Assembly: GCA_028724585.1 (NCBI GenBank)
Contig: JAQYCQ010000026.1
Coordinates: 43,621 to 107,620, forward strand
DNA length: 64,000 nucleotides
DNA from: Bacillota bacterium
GTDB taxonomy: Bacteria > Bacillota > Clostridia > Peptostreptococcales > Anaerovoracaceae
Direction of reading: 5' to 3'
In this document: positions 60,798 through 64,000 of the stretch, piece after piece
How the letters are laid out: each line of letters starts with the position of its first letter
Numbering within the stretch: the stretch's first letter is position 1
Notes under the pieces: model-generated
The model's database searches: none
Told to the model about the DNA's origin: nothing
What the model saw: the letters and a program-made list of their open reading frames with translations, nothing else
Program-made: the position numbers and the translations under genes

Positions 60798-61640
60798 CTA
60801 TCTCACCTCCGCGTTCATAAGGTTGCAGCTTTCCTCACGTTTATGCTTCTCGAAGCCGCTGTAGATCTTGCTGCGGCTTATGGCCAGATCCCAGTCGACC
60901 AGGCTTCCGTCGAAGTCCGGGCCGTCCACGCAGGCGAACTTCATCTCGCCGCCGACGTTTACTCTGCAGCAGCCGCACATACCTGTCCCGTCCACCATGA
61001 GCGGGCTTAGGGAAGCTATAGTTTTTATTCCGTAAGGTTCTGTTGTCCTGCACACGAATTTCATCATAGGCATAGGCCCGATGGTGATCACTTCATCGTA
61101 TTCATTTCCATCATCGATGAGCTTTTTCAGAATTTCTGTAACGAGCCCCTTTTCGCCGTACGACCCGTCATCTGTACAGACAATATGTTTAGTACTTGCT
61201 TCGTCGAATTCCTTCTCCAGGATGACCAGATCCTTGTTTTTAAAACCGGTCACCGCATGTATCTCGCAGCCGTTCTCATAGAGTTCCTTTGCCACCGGAT
61301 AAGCGATAGCGCAGCCTACCCCTCCGCCTACAACGGCCACTTTCTTAAGGCCGTCAATAGGCGTAGGATTGCCCAGAGGGCCTACGAAATCTTCCAGATA
61401 GTCTCCGGCTTCCAGGTCGTTCAGCTTCATTGTCGTAGCTCCTGCCGCCTGGAAAATTATATCGACAGTTCCTTTTTCACGGTCATAGCCGTTGATCGTA
61501 AGCGGCACTCTCTCGCCGTTCCTATCCACCCTGAAAATGATAAACTGTCCCGGCATCGCTCGTCTCGCTACCAGAGGAGCCTCTACTCTTATCCTGGTAA
61601 GGGTAGGACGCAGTTCTTCCTTCTCTACAATCTTATACAT
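60798..61640 (-). CDS. nfnA: NfnA-type FAD/NAD(P)-binding [2Fe-2S] subunit
   Basis: 280 residues from the ATG at 61640 (GAGG upstream; the longer frame is leader). Ferredoxin-reductase fold with the FAD region PGQFIIFRV...VPLTING, NAD region VVGGGVGCAIAYPVAKEL, and cysteines of a [2Fe-2S] cluster in GTGMCGCCRVNVGG...FACVDGP. With NfnB it balances NADH, NADPH and reduced ferredoxin, an important reaction in anaerobic fermenters. It has a promoter with an operator-like palindrome. Confidence 0.9.
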   Translation of the reverse strand: MYKIVEKEELRPTLTRIRVEAPLVARRAMPGQFIIFRVDRNGERVPLTINGYDREKGTVDIIFQAAGATTMKLNDLEAGDYLEDFVGPLGNPTPIDGLKKVAVVGGGVGCAIAYPVAKELYENGCEIHAVTGFKNKDLVILEKEFDEASTKHIVCTDDGSYGEKGLVTEILKKLIDDGNEYDEVITIGPMPMMKFVCRTTEPYGIKTIASLSPLMVDGTGMCGCCRVNVGGEMKFACVDGPDFDGSLVDWDLAISRSKIYSGFEKHKREESCNLMNAEVR

Positions 61641-61725
61641 TATCAGATACCTCACATACAAGTTGTCCGCGCCGCGGCAGATCTTAAGCCCGCCGCTCGA
61701 GATGAATGTTTTCGGATTAAATTTT

Positions 61726-61754
61726 ATTTTACCATAAGGTAAACTGTGTAACAA
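61726..61754 (-). promoter_or_regulatory. nfnAB promoter with operator-like palindrome
   Basis: Minus strand: TTGTTA (61749-61754), 17-bp spacer, TAAAAT (61726-61731). The perfect inverted repeat TTTACC-ATAA-GGTAAA (61728-61743) overlaps the -10 and spacer, the classical repressor position. Confidence 0.7.
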
Positions 61755-61808
61755 TTGTACCGAAAGGATAGTATTATTTACTTGCCTGTATCAATGTTTC
61801 ATGATAAG

Positions 61809-61851
61809 AAAAAAGGCTGTCCCAAAACCAGACGATTTTGAAGCAGCCTTT
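61809..61851 (-). terminator. terminator after cysN
   Basis: Minus strand: AAAGGCTG / CAGCCTTT (61844-61851 with 61812-61819) with additional AAAA/TTTT pairing inside, followed by TTTTTTC. Confidence 0.85.
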
Positions 61852-61876
61852 ATATTCCTATGAAAAACGGATTTAT

Positions 61877-63529
61877 TTAAATGATCCAGTTGGAACTGTC
61901 GATCATCATGTTCTGTATCGTCATGTGGAAGATAGTATCAGCGATCTGCGATGCCGAGGCAGCTGTCTTATCCGGCGCTATATCCGCCCAGAGTTTATAG
62001 GATTCCTCGGAAGAAAGTCTGTTGTCAGGCTTTTCATCGTGGTCGAGCACTATTAGGATTATAAGTCCTGTATCGCGCAGATGACAGAGGACCGTTACGT
62101 AGTCGGCACCCTCCTCCGGATGATAGAGATATGTATGGCGGCCGTTTCTGATCAGCTGGAACTCTGCTTCCTCGACAGCGTCCAGAGTAGAACCGTCCCG
62201 GCCCGGACGGAACTCGACTGTAATAGGAGCCTGCCAGTTAAAGGAAGCGCGCTTCGCCCTGTCAGCCGCAGGATGACGCTTACCGGTTCCCGAGCTGACA
62301 TCAGTAACGACACCGCAGGCGGAAGTCATATGGCTGATACGGTCTATCAGTATGAGTTCGCCCATCGCGCGGTGATTCTTGAAAAGGTCTACGACCACCG
62401 GCTCTGTAACAGCCACATCACAGACAGCTATCTCATTTTTCTGGAGCCTGTCCGCCGGCTTGTGCTCGCCTGTATTGATATCTATCTTATACTTGATCTT
62501 AGTCAGTATTCCCGGGATCTTCTTGGTTCCCAGCTTGACTATGAAATTCTTTCCGGTAGTCAGAGGCTGGTCATCCATCCAGAGCAGCTCCGTCTCGAAA
62601 GAATCGCAGGCTGTAAGGCCGCTGCCTGACTCAAGGACACAGCCTCTGGATACATCGACCTCACGATCCAGCTGAACAGTAACAGGCTGACCGGTAACTG
62701 CCGCCTGAACCTGCTTGTCCGCGACAAGGATAGAACGGATGTGAGCCTTTTCACCGCTCGGCAGGGAGGTCAGCTCGTCACCGACTCTGATAGTTCCTCC
62801 CTCAATCTGGCCCTGAAAGCCCCTGAACTCATGGTTTGGACGGCATACACGCTGGATAGGCAGGTAGAAGCCCTGCTCAGCCTGGGCATCGTCTACATCT
62901 ACGGTCTCCAGATGATGGAGAAGGGTCGGGCCCTTGTACCAGTCGAAATTAGATGTAGGCTCTGTGATGTTATCGCCCACAGTAGCTGATACAGGGATTA
63001 TAACCACATCCTTCAGCTCAAGCTCATCCTTCAGCTGCTTTATCTGCGCCTCTATCTCACGGAACCTGGCTTCGTCGTATCCTACCAGATCCATCTTGTT
63101 GACTGCGAACACGAAATGCCTGATGCCCATAAGAGCGCATATCCTGGCATGGCGTCTGGTCTGCACCAGAACTCCCTGCGAAGCGTCGATCAGAATGACC
63201 GCCAGATCCGCGAAGGAAGCGCCGCAGGCCATATTCCTGGTATATTCCTCATGGCCCGGCGTATCGGCGCATATGAAGCTGCGATTGTCAGTTGTAAAGT
63301 ATCTATACGCGACATCTATAGTTATGCCCTGCTCACGCTCGGCAAGAAGACCGTCCAGAAGCAGAGAATAATCTATATTGCCGCCTGTGCTGCCGACCTT
63401 TGAATCCAGTTCGAGAGCCTGTTCCTGATCTGCATAAAGAAGCTTTGCATCGTAAAGAAGATGACCGATCAGAGTGGATTTTCCATCATCTACACTGCCG
63501 CACGTAATGAATTTAAGTAAACCTATCAT
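61877..63529 (-). CDS. cysN: sulfate adenylyltransferase subunit 1, CysN, with C-terminal extension
   Basis: 550 residues; E. coli CysN has 475. GTPase motifs are complete: GSVDDGKSTLIG (11-22), DTPGHEEYTRNMA and NKMDLVG. EF-Tu-like barrels follow. CysN activates CysD to make adenosine 5'-phosphosulfate from sulfate and ATP. After the core (ending near HMTSACGVV) the last ~120 residues, longer than in the standard enzyme, carry no Walker A motif, so this is not a fused APS kinase. Ribosome site GAGGGG lies inside cysD, whose stop is immediately before the start. Confidence 0.92.
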   Translation of the reverse strand: MIGLLKFITCGSVDDGKSTLIGHLLYDAKLLYADQEQALELDSKVGSTGGNIDYSLLLDGLLAEREQGITIDVAYRYFTTDNRSFICADTPGHEEYTRNMACGASFADLAVILIDASQGVLVQTRRHARICALMGIRHFVFAVNKMDLVGYDEARFREIEAQIKQLKDELELKDVVIIPVSATVGDNITEPTSNFDWYKGPTLLHHLETVDVDDAQAEQGFYLPIQRVCRPNHEFRGFQGQIEGGTIRVGDELTSLPSGEKAHIRSILVADKQVQAAVTGQPVTVQLDREVDVSRGCVLESGSGLTACDSFETELLWMDDQPLTTGKNFIVKLGTKKIPGILTKIKYKIDINTGEHKPADRLQKNEIAVCDVAVTEPVVVDLFKNHRAMGELILIDRISHMTSACGVVTDVSSGTGKRHPAADRAKRASFNWQAPITVEFRPGRDGSTLDAVEEAEFQLIRNGRHTYLYHPEEGADYVTVLCHLRDTGLIILIVLDHDEKPDNRLSSEESYKLWADIAPDKTAASASQIADTIFHMTIQNMMIDSSNWII

Positions 63530-63886
63530 TTAGAAATACCCCTCTCTCTTGCGCTTCTCCATGCTTCCTGCTCCGCCGTCTTTGTCTATCACGCGGCTCG
63601 TGCGCTCTGATTCCACCGCACTCAGCGTTTCCGCCACTATCTTGTCAAGTGTGTCAGCCTCAGATTCAATGCCTCCGGTCAGCGGATAGCAGCCCAGAGT
63701 CCTGAACCTGATCTTTTTATGCATGATATCCTCCGGCTTCAGGTGAAGATGCTGCACGATCCTGTCATCGTCCACCATGATGATATTGCCCTGGTAATTT
63801 ATGCATGGGCGCTCCTTAGCGAAATAAAGGGGCACGATCTCAAGGTTTTCTTTTCTGATCATTAATTGCAATTCCAAATTGAACAC
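63530..63886 (-). pseudogene. cysD: cysD 3' fragment, truncated by an IS30-family insertion
   Basis: Only about the last 107 codons of sulfate adenylyltransferase subunit 2 remain. From [17 protein letters not shown] (near 63856) to the final RKREGYF the match to CysD is collinear and normal, including [13 protein letters not shown] and [20 protein letters not shown]. The first ~195 residues with the PP-loop nucleotide-binding motif are missing. In their place, upstream of 63860, lie non-homologous codons and then the 3' end of a transposase. The frame is open from a GTG at 63886, but the product would lack the ATP-binding core. Confidence 0.85.
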
Positions 63887-64000
63887 CTTTGTAGATTAAG
63901 CTATCTGAACTTTGACAACTGAATACACCTGATCGAGGAAGTTCTCGAAGAGTTCCTCCGGGGTGGCGTAATCCAGTTTTTTGCGAGGCAGCCCGTTCAT
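63860..64000 (-). mobile_element. IS30-family insertion sequence, right end only
   Basis: The 3' end of an insertion sequence runs to the window edge. Its boundary with cysD lies between the transposase stop (63896) and the resumption of CysD homology (about 63858). The terminal segment includes an AT-rich stretch, AATTGCAATTCCAAATTG, as expected of an IS end. The other end, the terminal repeats and any target duplication are outside the window. Confidence 0.75.
63896..64000 (-). CDS. IS30-family transposase, C-terminal fragment (continues beyond window)
   Basis: The last 34 codons and the TAA stop of a transposase open at the window edge. NGLPRKKLDYATPEELF is the conserved C-terminal RPRK-LGY-TP-E-F motif of IS30-family DDE transposases. 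The base-64000 ATG is just the window edge, not a start. The element inserted in the same orientation as cysD. Confidence 0.85.
   Translation of the reverse strand: MNGLPRKKLDYATPEELFENFLDQVYSVVKVQIA

Noticed and set aside
61877..63529. CysN-CysC fusion
   Set aside because: The C-terminal extension has no GxxGxGKST motif, so an APS kinase domain is not supported.

Overview
The window is a bacterial chromosome segment from an anaerobic Clostridia-type Firmicute (Bacillota). The evidence is a Gram-positive PolC replicase, the ylxR/ylxQ-nusA-infB block, a class B sortase, a PhoP/PhoR-pst operon, an [FeFe]-hydrogenase maturase (HydE) and an NfnAB-type transhydrogenase. Genes use both ATG and GTG starts with strong AGGAGG-like ribosome sites. 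I cannot fix the family; Lachnospiraceae, Anaerovoracaceae and relatives are all possible.

Layout. 1-3.3 kb (+): end of glgA and glgP (glycogen). 3.3-14 kb (-): a site-2 protease, a GntR/FCD regulator, and a metabolic cluster with two different YdiF/PCT-type CoA-transferases, two VAO/PCMH-fold flavoproteins and one CCG-type iron-sulfur protein. This looks like a GlcDEF-like 2-hydroxyacid (or aryl-alcohol) oxidising complex tied to CoA activation. It is the best candidate here for an undescribed pathway. 14-16.7 kb (-): a P1B-type ATPase with an atypical membrane motif and a small DUF6110-like partner. 17-24 kb (-): pstSCAB-phoU-phoP-phoR. 24-26.5 kb: an XRE regulator with sortase B (+), tmRNA (-) and an unknown protein (-). 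26.7-29.2 kb (+): MATE transporter, short-chain dehydrogenase, zinc-ribbon protein.

29.2-54.8 kb (-) is one long housekeeping block. In transcription order it holds pyrH, frr, a one-PASTA-domain protein, uppS, cdsA, dxr, rseP, ispG, nfeD, an SPFH gene, polC, rimP, nusA, ylxR, ylxQ, infB, an rbfA-nrnA fusion, truB, ribF, rpsO, pnp, hydE and mnmA. Two proteins have unusual architecture: PolC lacks its proofreading exonuclease insert, and RbfA is fused to a DHH phosphoesterase. 55-59.3 kb (+): XRE regulator, an FHA-SEDS fusion and a class B-like PBP. 59.4-64 kb (-): nfnB/gltA and nfnA, cysN, and the 3' part of cysD cut off by an IS30-family element at the right edge.

Non-coding structure is rich. 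Several near-consensus sigma-A promoters have inverted repeats in the spacer. A roughly 290-nt imperfect inverted repeat lies beside the GntR gene. A family of 15-nt mini-hairpins (6-bp variable stems around an invariant GGA/TCC triplet) is scattered through intergenic regions and into several genes.
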